Source: Borreliella andersonii (GTDB lineage Bacteria > Spirochaetota > Spirochaetia > Borreliales > Borreliaceae). Taken from it: a stretch of 64,000 nucleotides of DNA. The notes under the pieces are model-generated. The model was not told the origin of the DNA. It searched no databases and saw only the letters and a list, made by a program, of their open reading frames with translations. Location: contig NZ_CP132457.1 in NCBI RefSeq assembly GCF_032595875.1, positions 838,022-902,021 on the forward strand, given 5' to 3'. Below are positions 18,143 to 26,443 of this stretch, piece after piece. Made by a program: the position numbers and the translations under genes. How positions within the stretch are numbered: position 1 is the first letter of the stretch; every line of letters starts with the position of its first letter.

Positions 18143-19477
18143 TTGTTATTAAATAAATATTTTCTTGCAAATCGAAATATTAATTTTATTGTTATGGCTT
18201 TGTTATTTTCTTCTAGTTATGTTAGTGCTAGTAGTTTTATTTCTGGTCCTTCTGCTGTTTATAAGTATGGATTATCTTTTATATTATTAGCTACCATACA
18301 AATTCCTACAACTTTAATTGTTTTTATGATTGTTGGTCAGAGATTAAATCTCGAATCAAAAAAAATTGATGCAATTAATATTATTGATTATATTAGGCAT
18401 AGATATGAAAGTGATTTTTTGGCGTTAATGAGTGGATTTGTATTTATTTTTTTTTCAATGTTTTTGATTTCTGCCCAATTAATAGGTGGTGCGAAGCTTA
18501 TAGAAGTTTTTTGGGATATTGATTACGTAGTTGGTCTTTTGTTTTTTACCTTATTGGTTTTTATTTATGTATTTTTTGGCGGTTTTAAGGCAGTAGCTTA
18601 TACGGACTTGATTCAAGGATTTTTAATGCTAGTTTCATCCGTTATTTTGTTTTCCAAGATGCTAGATTTGGGGGGAGGCATTGATAATTTATTTAAAACA
18701 GCAATGTCTAGCTTAGATAAAAACCTTTTACTCCCTTCAAATGCTGATTTGAAACCACAATATATAATTTCTTTTTGGATATTAATAGGAATAGGAATAT
18801 TAGGGCAGCCTCAGATTATTAATAATTTTATAGCATTTAAAGATGAGAATGCTATAAAATTTTCTCTTCCCATTTCTACTTTTATTATTAGCTTTTTAAT
18901 TGTTTTGATGCATTTAATAGGGTTTTTTGCTGTTATTCTTTTTCCGGATTTAAATCCAAATGATAAAGTTGTTTTAAATGTAGCTTTAAAAGTTTTAAGT
19001 CCTTTTTCTTGTTTTATATTTTTTATGGGTCTTTTATCTGCAATACTGTCTACAGTAGATTCAAATTTTCTCTTAATGACATCTGTTTTAATAAAGTCAA
19101 TATTTATTTATAAAAAAGATTTAAAAGAAAATGTAAAAGTTAGAAGAGTAATAATGATTTCTAATATTTTTTTTATTTTAATAATATTTATGTTTTCTCT
19201 CTTTCCTCCCAATTTTTTATTCTTCGTTAATATTTTTGCTTTTGGAGCTTTGGAAGTTTCGTTTTTCCCAATTATTGTTTTTGGACTTTATTTGAATTTT
19301 GTAAGCAAAATAGCGGCTTTTGTTTCTATGTTGTTAGGCCTAATATTTTATTTGTGCATTTTATTCTTTGGTCTAAATATTTGGTTTTTTCACCCCGTTT
19401 TTCCAGCATTTTTTGTTTCTATATTTACATTTTTAACAGTTAATTTTTTTTGTAAAAAAAATAGTAAGGTTTGTTAA
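18143..19477 (+). CDS. panF: Sodium/pantothenate symporter PanF
   Basis: PanF imports pantothenate with sodium and belongs to the solute:sodium symporter family. Diagnostic stretches include YVSASSFISGPSAVYKYGL, the FFGGFKAVAYTDLIQG segment, and FWILIGIGILGQPQI. About 12 membrane helices are visible in 444 residues. The start is TTG 18143 after AGAGGT; an in-frame stop lies at 18119-18121, so the gene cannot begin further upstream in this frame. Compared with E. coli PanF, which has about 30 more residues forming the extra N-terminal helix, that helix is absent; the core transport fold is retained. The neighbour coaBC uses the imported pantothenate. Confidence 0.9.
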   Translation: MLLNKYFLANRNINFIVMALLFSSSYVSASSFISGPSAVYKYGLSFILLATIQIPTTLIVFMIVGQRLNLESKKIDAINIIDYIRHRYESDFLALMSGFVFIFFSMFLISAQLIGGAKLIEVFWDIDYVVGLLFFTLLVFIYVFFGGFKAVAYTDLIQGFLMLVSSVILFSKMLDLGGGIDNLFKTAMSSLDKNLLLPSNADLKPQYIISFWILIGIGILGQPQIINNFIAFKDENAIKFSLPISTFIISFLIVLMHLIGFFAVILFPDLNPNDKVVLNVALKVLSPFSCFIFFMGLLSAILSTVDSNFLLMTSVLIKSIFIYKKDLKENVKVRRVIMISNIFFILIIFMFSLFPPNFLFFVNIFAFGALEVSFFPIIVFGLYLNFVSKIAAFVSMLLGLIFYLCILFFGLNIWFFHPVFPAFFVSIFTFLTVNFFCKKNSKVC

Positions 19478-19486
19478 GGATATTTT

Positions 19487-20467
19487 TTGCGTTTGGATAA
19501 GTATATTTTTTTAGAAGTACTTGCTAATGATAATGGCAAGCGACTAGATTCAATTTTAAATAAAATTTTAAATTTATCTAAAGCTTTGATAATAAAACAT
19601 ATCAGAAAGGGTGACATTAGGCTGAATGGTTTAAAATCACATTTTTCATGTAGAGTTTGTGTGGGTGATAAAATTTATTTGTATAAATCTTTAGCCCAAA
19701 GTTTGAATTTAACCATGAATGAGTGCTTTAAAGGCAATATTGATTTTCAATGTATTCGGAAAAGAATAATTTATGAAGATAGCGACTTACTTGTTTTGGA
19801 TAAGCAAAGAGGTGTTTTAGTTCATGGAGGTAAAGATTCTCTTGATTTTTTAGTAAATGCTTATCTTTTAAGTCAAAATTTAAGATCTCTAAGCTTTAAA
19901 CCCTCAGCAGTTCATAGGCTTGACAGGAATACTTCTGGTATTATTATTTTTGCAAAAAATATAAATGCTGCAAGAAAGTTAAGTGCGGCATTTAGTGGTG
20001 GATCTATAATTAAAAAATATTTTGCGATACTTTTAGGTGAGGTTAAGTCTTCTGTTGTTTATAAAAATCATTTATTTAGAAATAAAAGGTTGAGAAAAAC
20101 TTTTGTTTTAGAAGATAAAGGGGTTATTAATGCAATTACAAAGGTTAATCCAATATTATCTTCAAAAAGAGCCACTCTTGCCGAGATTGTTATTGAAACA
20201 GGCTTTACTCATCAAATAAGGTCTCAGTGTTCCTTTTACAATCATCCTTTAATTAATGACAAGAAATACTGTGATAAATTCAAGAAAAGCGATTACTTTT
20301 TACATGCTTTTTTGGTAGAATTTAATGGGATATTCTTTAAGAAGAATGAATTTTGCTCTAAGCCTAGTTTAGAATTTTTAAAGCAAGTAAAAGATATTTT
20401 TGGTGTCTATGGATTTCCAGAATTTTTCAAGCGATTTTTTTTTAAAAAAAATATTAAGCAAGGTTAA
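19487..20467 (+). CDS. RluA-family pseudouridine synthase
   Basis: The enzyme isomerises uridine to pseudouridine in rRNA or tRNA. The protein has an N-terminal S4-like RNA-binding segment (about residues 18-65) and the catalytic motif HRLDRNTSGIIIFAKN with the essential Asp146. HQIRSQCSFYNHPLINDKKY further on is the family's second signature. The 326-residue length and S4 domain fit the RluC/RluD group, but the exact target site cannot be told. The start is TTG with AAGGA upstream. The 3' end overlaps the following gene by about 60 bases. Confidence 0.88.
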   Translation: MRLDKYIFLEVLANDNGKRLDSILNKILNLSKALIIKHIRKGDIRLNGLKSHFSCRVCVGDKIYLYKSLAQSLNLTMNECFKGNIDFQCIRKRIIYEDSDLLVLDKQRGVLVHGGKDSLDFLVNAYLLSQNLRSLSFKPSAVHRLDRNTSGIIIFAKNINAARKLSAAFSGGSIIKKYFAILLGEVKSSVVYKNHLFRNKRLRKTFVLEDKGVINAITKVNPILSSKRATLAEIVIETGFTHQIRSQCSFYNHPLINDKKYCDKFKKSDYFLHAFLVEFNGIFFKKNEFCSKPSLEFLKQVKDIFGVYGFPEFFKRFFFKKNIKQG

Positions 20468-21350
20468 AAATTTTGCAATTAGCATTAAGCATAAATTTAT
20501 TAGAGTTAAAGTATATGCATTAGTAGGGTCTGCTGGAACTGGTAAGAGCTTTAGATCGCATTTGATAGCAGATAAATATTCAATACCTTTAATCATTGAT
20601 GATGGTGTTTTAATTAAAAACATGAAAATCATTGCTGGAAGTTCTGCTAAGTTTGAAGATAATGTTTTTAGAGCGGTAAGGCGATCTGTATTTGAGGATG
20701 ATGCTCATTGCAGAGAAATGATTGAAGTGATTGCAAGAGAAGAATTTAATAAAATATTAATATTAGGAACAAGTCTTAAAATGATAGATAAAATAATTTC
20801 AAGACTTTTGTTGCCAAATGTTTTTAAAATTATTTACATAACGGATGTTTCAACCAGACAGGAAATAGAAAAAGCAAAAATTTCAAGGCAAATGGGGGAG
20901 CATGTTGTACCGGCAGCTGCTTTTGAAATAACGTCTATTAGACCCAATTTGCTATTAAACTCAATTAAAGTTTTTTTTAAAAGTGGATGGTTCTTTGCTA
21001 GGAAGAAAAATTATATTCGATCTGTTGTAAGGCCCCATTTTTATGAAGAAGGGGTTTTATCTATTTCCAAGCGAGCTGTAAGGCAAATTATTGAACATTG
21101 TGTTTCTGAATACGATAGAAATTATATTGTTTATGATCTTAAAATCAAAAAAGATGGAAACAATTACCTTTTTAAGCTATTTTTAAATATTCCTCTTGGA
21201 AATGACTTGCTTAATAATACAGAAATGCTTAGAACTTATATTATTACGAACGTACTTAAGTATACAATAATTAATATATTATCTATTGATATAGTTATAC
21301 ATAAGTTTTATAACAAAAAAGATTATTTAGAAGAAAGCTATGAAGATTAA
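20409..21350 (+). CDS. P-loop NTPase joined to an Asp23-like domain
   Basis: I do not know a name for this protein. Residues from about 37 hold a clear Walker A (LVGSAGTGKSFRS), with conserved positions typical of a small kinase or NTPase, ending around residue 195. The C-terminal part (about 225-305) begins ISKRAVRQIIEHC and runs through LFLNIPLGNDLLNNTEMLRTYI to IDIVIHKF; this resembles the alkaline-shock/Asp23 (YloU) fold in pattern. I start it at ATG 20409; a TTG three codons earlier is possible. It overlaps the pseudouridine synthase upstream and murC downstream (11 bases). Confidence 0.7.
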   Translation: MDFQNFSSDFFLKKILSKVKNFAISIKHKFIRVKVYALVGSAGTGKSFRSHLIADKYSIPLIIDDGVLIKNMKIIAGSSAKFEDNVFRAVRRSVFEDDAHCREMIEVIAREEFNKILILGTSLKMIDKIISRLLLPNVFKIIYITDVSTRQEIEKAKISRQMGEHVVPAAAFEITSIRPNLLLNSIKVFFKSGWFFARKKNYIRSVVRPHFYEEGVLSISKRAVRQIIEHCVSEYDRNYIVYDLKIKKDGNNYLFKLFLNIPLGNDLLNNTEMLRTYIITNVLKYTIINILSIDIVIHKFYNKKDYLEESYED

Positions 21351-22746
21351 TTTTGACGATTTGAATAATATTTTTTTTGTAGGAATAAAGGGAAGTGGAG
21401 TTTGTTCTTTGGCTTGTTTTTTAAATTCAAAAGGGTATTGTGTAGAAGGGGTAGATGTTTCTGATGAATTTAATACCGATGAAATTTTAAGTAATAATAA
21501 AATATTTTATTATGAGAATATTTATGGGTTTTCATTAAAACAGCTTGATAGGTCTTTTGATTTAATAATATATTCTTCAGCCTATGATAAGGATAGCTTG
21601 CAAGTTTTACTTGAGGCAAAGGAATTAAATATACCTGTTTTATCTTATCCTGAGGTTCTTGGTGAGCTTTCTAGAAAGTACTATAGCATTGGAATTGCGG
21701 GTTCTCATGGAAAAACTACTACTACGGCGTTTTTAGGTGTTCTTTTTAATAAATTAGGATTAAATCCCAATGTTATTGTGGGGGCAAGTGTTAAAGATTT
21801 TGAAGATAATTCTGCAATAGCAGGTATTAGTGATATTTTTATTGCTGAAACTTGTGAATATAAAAAACATTTTTTGAATTTTAGTCCTAATATGGTTATT
21901 TTAACCAATGTTGACTATGAACATGTTGATTTTTTTAAAAATTATGAGGCTCTTGAAGACACTTTTTTACAGTATATTAGTAATTTGAAGAAGAATGGAA
22001 TATTAATAATTAATTCCGATGATAATAATTTGCTTAAAATTAAAAGACAAATCAGCAGAAAAGATATAAATATTTTTAGCTATGGATCCAAAGATTTATC
22101 TGATTTTCAAATAAGTAATATTGCAGTTAGGGGTGAATATTTTTGTTTTTCTTTTTTAGGTTTGTTAAACGTTGAGCTTAAGACCGTTTTATTTCATAAT
22201 ATATTAAATTTTTCAGCAGCACTTTTGGCTTTAAGTTTATTTTTAAAAAGTAATGGAAAATCAATTTTTGATTTTGAAGAAGAAGTGAAGAGCATTGCAA
22301 GAAATTATAGTGGTATAAAAAGAAGGGTTGAAGTTGTTAAAAAGGAAAATGGAGTGATTTACATGGACGATTACGCTCATCATCCTAATGAAATTAAAAA
22401 TACACTTTTTGGTATTAAAAATTTTTATAAGAACAAACGCATAATTTTGGATTTTATGCCCCATACTTTTACAAGAACAAAAGAATTTTTTACCGATTTT
22501 GTTGAAGTTTTAAGTGCTGCTGATATATTAATCTTGCACAATATATATCTTTCAAATAGGGAAAATTTTAATCCAGATGAACTTTCTGTTAAATTATTTT
22601 TAAGTATTAAAAAGATAAATAAAAATACTTATTTTTTTAAAGATGTTAAGGACTCTATTAATTTTATAAAAAGTTTATTAATATCGGGAGACTTGTTTAT
22701 TACAATGGGCGCTGGAAATAATTTTATTTTACACGATTTTCTGTAA
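21340..22746 (+). CDS. murC: UDP-N-acetylmuramate--L-alanine ligase (MurC)
   Basis: MurC adds L-alanine to UDP-N-acetylmuramate, the first amino acid of the peptidoglycan stem. The protein has the N-terminal Rossmann domain (VGIKGSGVCSLA), the ATP-binding GSHGKTTT at 121-128, TNVDYEHVDFF, and the MDDYAHHPNEI motif of the central/C-terminal domain. Length (468) fits. The related recycling ligase Mpl shares many motifs, but Mpl is not expected here and the ETCEY segment does not match its ADEYD well; MurC is the better call. The start overlaps the preceding gene by 11 bases. Confidence 0.88.
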   Translation: MKINFDDLNNIFFVGIKGSGVCSLACFLNSKGYCVEGVDVSDEFNTDEILSNNKIFYYENIYGFSLKQLDRSFDLIIYSSAYDKDSLQVLLEAKELNIPVLSYPEVLGELSRKYYSIGIAGSHGKTTTTAFLGVLFNKLGLNPNVIVGASVKDFEDNSAIAGISDIFIAETCEYKKHFLNFSPNMVILTNVDYEHVDFFKNYEALEDTFLQYISNLKKNGILIINSDDNNLLKIKRQISRKDINIFSYGSKDLSDFQISNIAVRGEYFCFSFLGLLNVELKTVLFHNILNFSAALLALSLFLKSNGKSIFDFEEEVKSIARNYSGIKRRVEVVKKENGVIYMDDYAHHPNEIKNTLFGIKNFYKNKRIILDFMPHTFTRTKEFFTDFVEVLSAADILILHNIYLSNRENFNPDELSVKLFLSIKKINKNTYFFKDVKDSINFIKSLLISGDLFITMGAGNNFILHDFL

Positions 22747-22756
22747 GGGTGTTGTA

Positions 22757-23623
22757 TTGAAAAGCATGACGGGATTTTTTTATTTAGAAAAGATAATTGG
22801 TAATTATATGTTTAGTGTTAATTTGAAATCTTATAATGGAAAATTTTTAGAATTTAAATTTAGATTACCAGAAATTTTTTCTGGTTATGATCTTGATATA
22901 AGAAGTTTGATTTCAAAGTATATTAGCAGAGGCAATGTTTTTTTAAATGTAGGATATAAAGAATTGGTTCCCCGTGTGAATTTTACAGTTAATCCTAATT
23001 ATATTGAAGCTATTTCTAAACTTAGAGATTCTTTGGCACATACTGATCTTAATATTAAAAACGAACTAAGTTTAGGTGATTTTTTATCATTAAAGGGAGC
23101 TTTGATAATTGATGAGGATACTGAACATCAAGAAGAGATTTATGGGCTGTTTAAAGGTGTTCTAGAGGAAGCCTTATTGCATTACAATAATGGAAGAAGT
23201 TTTGAAGGAGAAAATACTAAGTCAGACATAGTGTCAACCCTTGTGTTAATCGAGCGGGACCTTAAAATTGTTAAAGATGCTTGCAGTGATATAAATGTTA
23301 GATTATTTGCAAGCATTAAAGAAAATATCTCTAAATTAATGGATGAATTTAGAGATTTAAATATTGCAGAAGAGGCAGCTAAAATGGCAATTCGTTTAGA
23401 TATCAATGAAGAGATTATGCGCTTAGATTCTCATATAGAAACTTTTTATAAAAATCTTGAATATGAGATATGTGGCAAAGTTCTTGAATTTATTTCTCAA
23501 GAAATGCACAGAGAAATAACAACCATGAGTAATAAGGCGGTTGATCTTGATATTAAGAATTTGATTTTGAATATGAAGTTAAATTTAGAAAAAATAAAAG
23601 AGCAAATAAGGAATGTTGAATGA
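22757..23623 (+). CDS. YicC/YloC-family endoribonuclease
   Basis: YicC-family proteins are recently recognised endoribonucleases involved in RNA turnover. The family hallmarks are here: the N-terminal KSMTGF, the YNGKFLEFKFRLPE stretch, the LDINEEIMRLDSH motif near residue 218, and the C-terminal KVLEFISQEMHREITTMSNKA. Length of 288 is normal. The start is TTG at 22757, two codons before an internal Met that matches the usual start (MTGF). Its stop overlaps the ATG of the kinase in ATGA form. Confidence 0.88.
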   Translation: MKSMTGFFYLEKIIGNYMFSVNLKSYNGKFLEFKFRLPEIFSGYDLDIRSLISKYISRGNVFLNVGYKELVPRVNFTVNPNYIEAISKLRDSLAHTDLNIKNELSLGDFLSLKGALIIDEDTEHQEEIYGLFKGVLEEALLHYNNGRSFEGENTKSDIVSTLVLIERDLKIVKDACSDINVRLFASIKENISKLMDEFRDLNIAEEAAKMAIRLDINEEIMRLDSHIETFYKNLEYEICGKVLEFISQEMHREITTMSNKAVDLDIKNLILNMKLNLEKIKEQIRNVE

Positions 23624-24162
23624 GAATAGCACTTTCTGGTAAGAGTGGTTGTGGCAATACTACTGTAAGTGGGATGATTGCTAAACATTATGGTCTTGAG
23701 TTTATTAATTATACTTTTCATGATATTGCAAGAGAGCATAATATTCCTTTTTCAGAGTTTTATGAGAAAGAGATAATAGGAAGAAATGATTACTATTGGG
23801 ATAGATATCTTGACAATAGATTGTCTGTGCTTTCTAGAAAAAAAAATACAGTACTTGCATCTCGTCTTGCCATTTGGATTTCTAAGAGCGCTGATTTAAA
23901 AATATATCTTTATGCTAAAATAGAAGTTAGAGCCGAGAGAATAATGATTAGAGAGGGGGGCATGTATTCTGACGTTTTAAGCAGTACTTTTAGTAGAGAT
24001 GAAAATGATAAAAAAAGATATTTAGCTATTTACAATATAGATATTGATGATTATTCTTCAGAGACCGATTTAGTGATTGATGTTACAAATATTAATTCAA
24101 ATGAAGTTTTTGAATTAATTAGGGATGAAATTGATAAAAGAAACTTGAAAAAAATTAGCTAA
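23620..24162 (+). CDS. Cytidylate kinase-like P-loop protein
   Basis: Annotated in relatives as a second type of cytidylate kinase, which phosphorylates CMP/dCMP. The 180-residue product starts with a P-loop-like MRIALSGKSGCGNTT. At the place where Walker A has its invariant Lys (GK-S/T) there is Asn13, as in the Cytidylate_kin2 type proteins, where the loop is also non-canonical. The Arg-rich lid segment (EVRAERIMIRE) and a following SRDENDKKRY motif support a nucleotide kinase. The gene is coupled to yicC by ATGA. Activity is inferred from family only. Confidence 0.7.
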   Translation: MRIALSGKSGCGNTTVSGMIAKHYGLEFINYTFHDIAREHNIPFSEFYEKEIIGRNDYYWDRYLDNRLSVLSRKKNTVLASRLAIWISKSADLKIYLYAKIEVRAERIMIREGGMYSDVLSSTFSRDENDKKRYLAIYNIDIDDYSSETDLVIDVTNINSNEVFELIRDEIDKRNLKKIS

Positions 24163-24196
24163 ACTTATTAATATGTTTGGCTAATAAGGAGATTAA

Positions 24197-24397
24197 ATGA
24201 CTAAATTGCCTTTAAAAAAAATACAAGATTTTGATGGAAATTTTTATGAGCTTGTTGTTGCAACTATAATGCGCACAGAGCAAATTATAGACAATATTTC
24301 TTTGGCAGAACATGCTATTTTTGATGATAAAATACTAGGACAAGCTTTTAATGATGTTTTGACTGGTAAATTTAGCTATTCAATTGAAGGAAGATAG
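24197..24397 (+). CDS. rpoZ: RNA polymerase omega subunit
   Basis: Omega helps assemble and stabilise RNA polymerase. The 66-residue protein is short and divergent; the ATIMRTEQI stretch corresponds to the conserved A-x-x-A-x-R-A-R-Q-I region that contacts the beta' subunit, and the location directly before miaA agrees with the gene I recall as rpoZ in this genus. A good AAGGAG is present before the ATG. The 3' end overlaps miaA by 14 bases. Confidence 0.75.
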   Translation: MTKLPLKKIQDFDGNFYELVVATIMRTEQIIDNISLAEHAIFDDKILGQAFNDVLTGKFSYSIEGR

Positions 24398-25304
24398 AAT
24401 AGTTTTTATTTTTGGCCCTACAGCTGTGGGCAAAAGCAATATTTTGTTTCATTTTCCAAAAAATCAAGCAGAAATTATTAATGTTGACTCTATTCAAGTG
24501 TATAAAGAGTTTAATATAGCTTCTTCAAAGCCAAGCAAAGATTTAATGAAACATATAAAGCATCATTTAGTAGATTTTTTAGATCCCGAAAAGGAGTATA
24601 CCATTGGAATTTTTTACGAACATGCTTTAAGAATAGTAAAAGAAATAAGACAGAAAAAAAAAATTCCCATATTTGTAGGAGGTACTGCTTTTTATTTTAA
24701 GCATTTAAAGGACGGATTTCCTTCAACGCCTTTGGTTACTTCTAAAATAAGAGCTTATGTAAATAATCTTTTAGAGCTTAAGGGTAAATCTTATCTTTTA
24801 AAGGAATTGGAAAATATAGATCCTGTCAGATTTCATATGTTAAACAAGAATGATATTTATCGAATTAAAAGATCGCTTGAGGTTTACTATCAAACAGGCA
24901 TTCCTATTAGCCAATTTAAAAAAAAACAAAATAGTGAATTTAAAAATGTCGTGAGTATAGGCCTTAAGAGATCTTTTAAGGATTTGAAAACCAGAATATC
25001 AATAAGAATTAATGAAATGCTTGGTAGTGGATTACTTTCCGAGATTAAGGGATTGTTTAGCAAGGGTTACAATGAAAGTACTCCGGCTTTTAAAGGGATA
25101 GGCTACAATGAGTTTTTATTATGGAAAAGTAGACCTTATTATGGTTTAAATGATATAATAAGATTAATAAACAAAAATTCGTTTTTATATGCAAAAAGGC
25201 AAATGACCTTTTTTGCCAAGATTTCTGATGTTTTATGGCTTCATCCAGAGGATGATTTAGATGACATTTTGAATTTAATTTTTAAAGTTGATAAGGAGAT
25301 TTAG
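24384..25304 (+). CDS. miaA: tRNA dimethylallyltransferase MiaA
   Basis: MiaA adds a dimethylallyl group to A37 of tRNAs that read codons starting with U. The protein has the P-loop GPTAVGKS at 11-18, [17 protein letters not shown] (substrate-binding), [16 protein letters not shown], and the [10 protein letters not shown] segment. Length (306) is typical. The start is TTG 24384, inside rpoZ, indicating translational coupling. Its TAG is followed three bases later by the GTG start of the bS22-type gene. Confidence 0.94.
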   Translation: MKEDRIVFIFGPTAVGKSNILFHFPKNQAEIINVDSIQVYKEFNIASSKPSKDLMKHIKHHLVDFLDPEKEYTIGIFYEHALRIVKEIRQKKKIPIFVGGTAFYFKHLKDGFPSTPLVTSKIRAYVNNLLELKGKSYLLKELENIDPVRFHMLNKNDIYRIKRSLEVYYQTGIPISQFKKKQNSEFKNVVSIGLKRSFKDLKTRISIRINEMLGSGLLSEIKGLFSKGYNESTPAFKGIGYNEFLLWKSRPYYGLNDIIRLINKNSFLYAKRQMTFFAKISDVLWLHPEDDLDDILNLIFKVDKEI

Positions 25305-25307
25305 GGA

Positions 25308-25403
25308 GTGCCTTGCGGAAGAAAAAGAAAATTAAAAAAAATTTCTACCCATAAAAGGAAGAAAAAAAGAAGAAAAAATAGACATAAGAAAAAAAATAAG
25401 TAA
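25308..25403 (+). CDS. Small basic ribosomal protein of the bS22/mS38 (AURKAIP1/COX24 domain) type
   Basis: This 31-codon gene begins at GTG 25308, with AAGGAG nine bases upstream inside the end of miaA. The product is extremely basic, with the family pattern GRKRKLKKISTHKRKKKRRK followed by NRHKKK. This is the signature of the short bacterial proteins related to the C-terminus of mitochondrial mS38. Cryo-EM of the B. burgdorferi ribosome reported an unannotated bS22, as I remember, and this open frame is an excellent candidate for its gene. The reading frame is too short for most gene finders. A strong hairpin follows at 25405-25443. Confidence 0.85.
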   Translation: MPCGRKRKLKKISTHKRKKKRRKNRHKKKNK

Positions 25404-25404
25404 T

Positions 25405-25443
25405 TTATTACATTGATCGGACTGTTGTCCGGTTATGTAGTAA
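25405..25443. terminator. Hairpin between convergent genes, likely bidirectional terminator
   Basis: TTATTACAT (25405-25413) pairs with ATGTAGTAA (25435-25443, one G-U pair), continued by ATCGGAC (25416-25422) with GTCCGGT (25427-25433) around a TGTT loop. It lies directly after the bS22-type stop and just before the minus-strand lipoprotein's stop. On the minus strand an eight-U run follows shortly after, so termination there is plausible; on the plus strand there is no U-tract. Confidence 0.6.
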
Positions 25444-25445
25444 GG

Positions 25446-25817
25446 CTATTTAGAATGATCAATTATTAGATTGTTGACTATGTTTATGTCTTTGCTAAAG
25501 ATGTATCTTTTAGTTCCTTTGTAATTGACTAGGATCCAATTTCCTTCAACTCCATAGTGCTCTGTTTTTTCTAGTGTTTTTTCAATTTTTAGGACTTCAC
25601 CTTTTCTGAGTAGAATTGCGTAATCATAATCTAATTCGCTATTTTTCTTAGTGCTTTTTCTAAGAAAAGCATAATCTTTTACTATTATGCCCATTTTATT
25701 GCTAAAGCCAAGAATGCTACTTTTAGGCAAATTTAATTTTTGAATGAGAGGAATTTTGTTATTTTTATTGCAAGCTAAAAGAACTAAGGATATTAAATAT
25801 AATGTTTTTATATTCAT
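25446..25817 (-). CDS. Small putative lipoprotein with SH3b-like domain
   Basis: The 123-residue product has a signal peptide ending LVLLAC, so Cys16 is the likely lipid attachment site. The mature part contains LRKGEVLKIEKTLE and GNWILVNYKGTKRYIFSKDI, a pattern typical of bacterial SH3 domains, which often bind cell wall or proteins. No more specific function can be given. It is convergent with the bS22-type gene and divergent from the next outer-membrane-type gene. Confidence 0.7.
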   Translation of the reverse strand: MNIKTLYLISLVLLACNKNNKIPLIQKLNLPKSSILGFSNKMGIIVKDYAFLRKSTKKNSELDYDYAILLRKGEVLKIEKTLEKTEHYGVEGNWILVNYKGTKRYIFSKDINIVNNLIIDHSK

Positions 25818-25897
25818 AATTTTCTTGATTTTTTATATACTATTTTAGTGTGTTACTATAATAATATAGTATTTTTTAGAATTTTTAAGGATTGTTA

Positions 25898-26443
25898 ATG
25901 AAGAAATATCTTTTTTTTATTTTATTTCTCATCTCTTCTAATAATTTAATTGTTTCTTATCCACTTTCTTTTGGTGGAGGTTTTTCTTATCAATTTACTA
26001 ATTATACTGATAAAACGGGCTCCACTAAATTTGCTCCAAATTTTACTAGAGCAGATCATGGGATTAATTTTAATTTATTTTTTGATGTAAATTATGTGCT
26101 TTTTGAAATGTCTTACAAAGAGGCTTTTGTCACTACTCACAATGGGAGATATTTCTCACTTGGGCTTTATGGAACGTATCCAATGGTTTTTAAAGAGCAG
26201 ATTAGAATGCTTTTCCCGTTGATTGGGTTTAAATATGCTTTTGACTTGAGCTCTGCTAACTTCAATCTCTTTTTTTTAAGCATGGGGCTTGCTGCTGATC
26301 TTTTTATTCCCGATCTTGATGGTTTATATATTAGGCCTTTGTTTATGATTTCCATTTCTCCATTTTCTAATTATAAAAATTTTTCTGGGTTGACAACTGA
26401 AATTATGCTTGGATTTAATATCGGTTGGAGATTTTTCAATTAG
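25898..26443 (+). CDS. Putative small outer membrane beta-barrel protein
   Basis: No named function recognised. A signal peptide (about 22 residues, to IVSYP) precedes a mature part of about 160 residues with alternating hydrophobic/polar strands such as GGGFSYQFTNYT, YFSLGLYGTYP and MLGFNIGWRFFN. The C-terminal aromatic strand ending in Phe-Asn is consistent with a small eight-stranded barrel. I start at ATG 25898, six bases after AAGGA; a TTG two codons upstream would sit on that site. The gene overlaps the convergent next gene by eight bases. Confidence 0.6.
   Translation: MKKYLFFILFLISSNNLIVSYPLSFGGGFSYQFTNYTDKTGSTKFAPNFTRADHGINFNLFFDVNYVLFEMSYKEAFVTTHNGRYFSLGLYGTYPMVFKEQIRMLFPLIGFKYAFDLSSANFNLFFLSMGLAADLFIPDLDGLYIRPLFMISISPFSNYKNFSGLTTEIMLGFNIGWRFFN

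Noticed and set aside
25818..25897. ACTATA…TATAGT hairpin with T-run as a terminator
   Set aside because: It lies between divergent starts, is made only of weak AT pairs, and probably reflects promoter composition.
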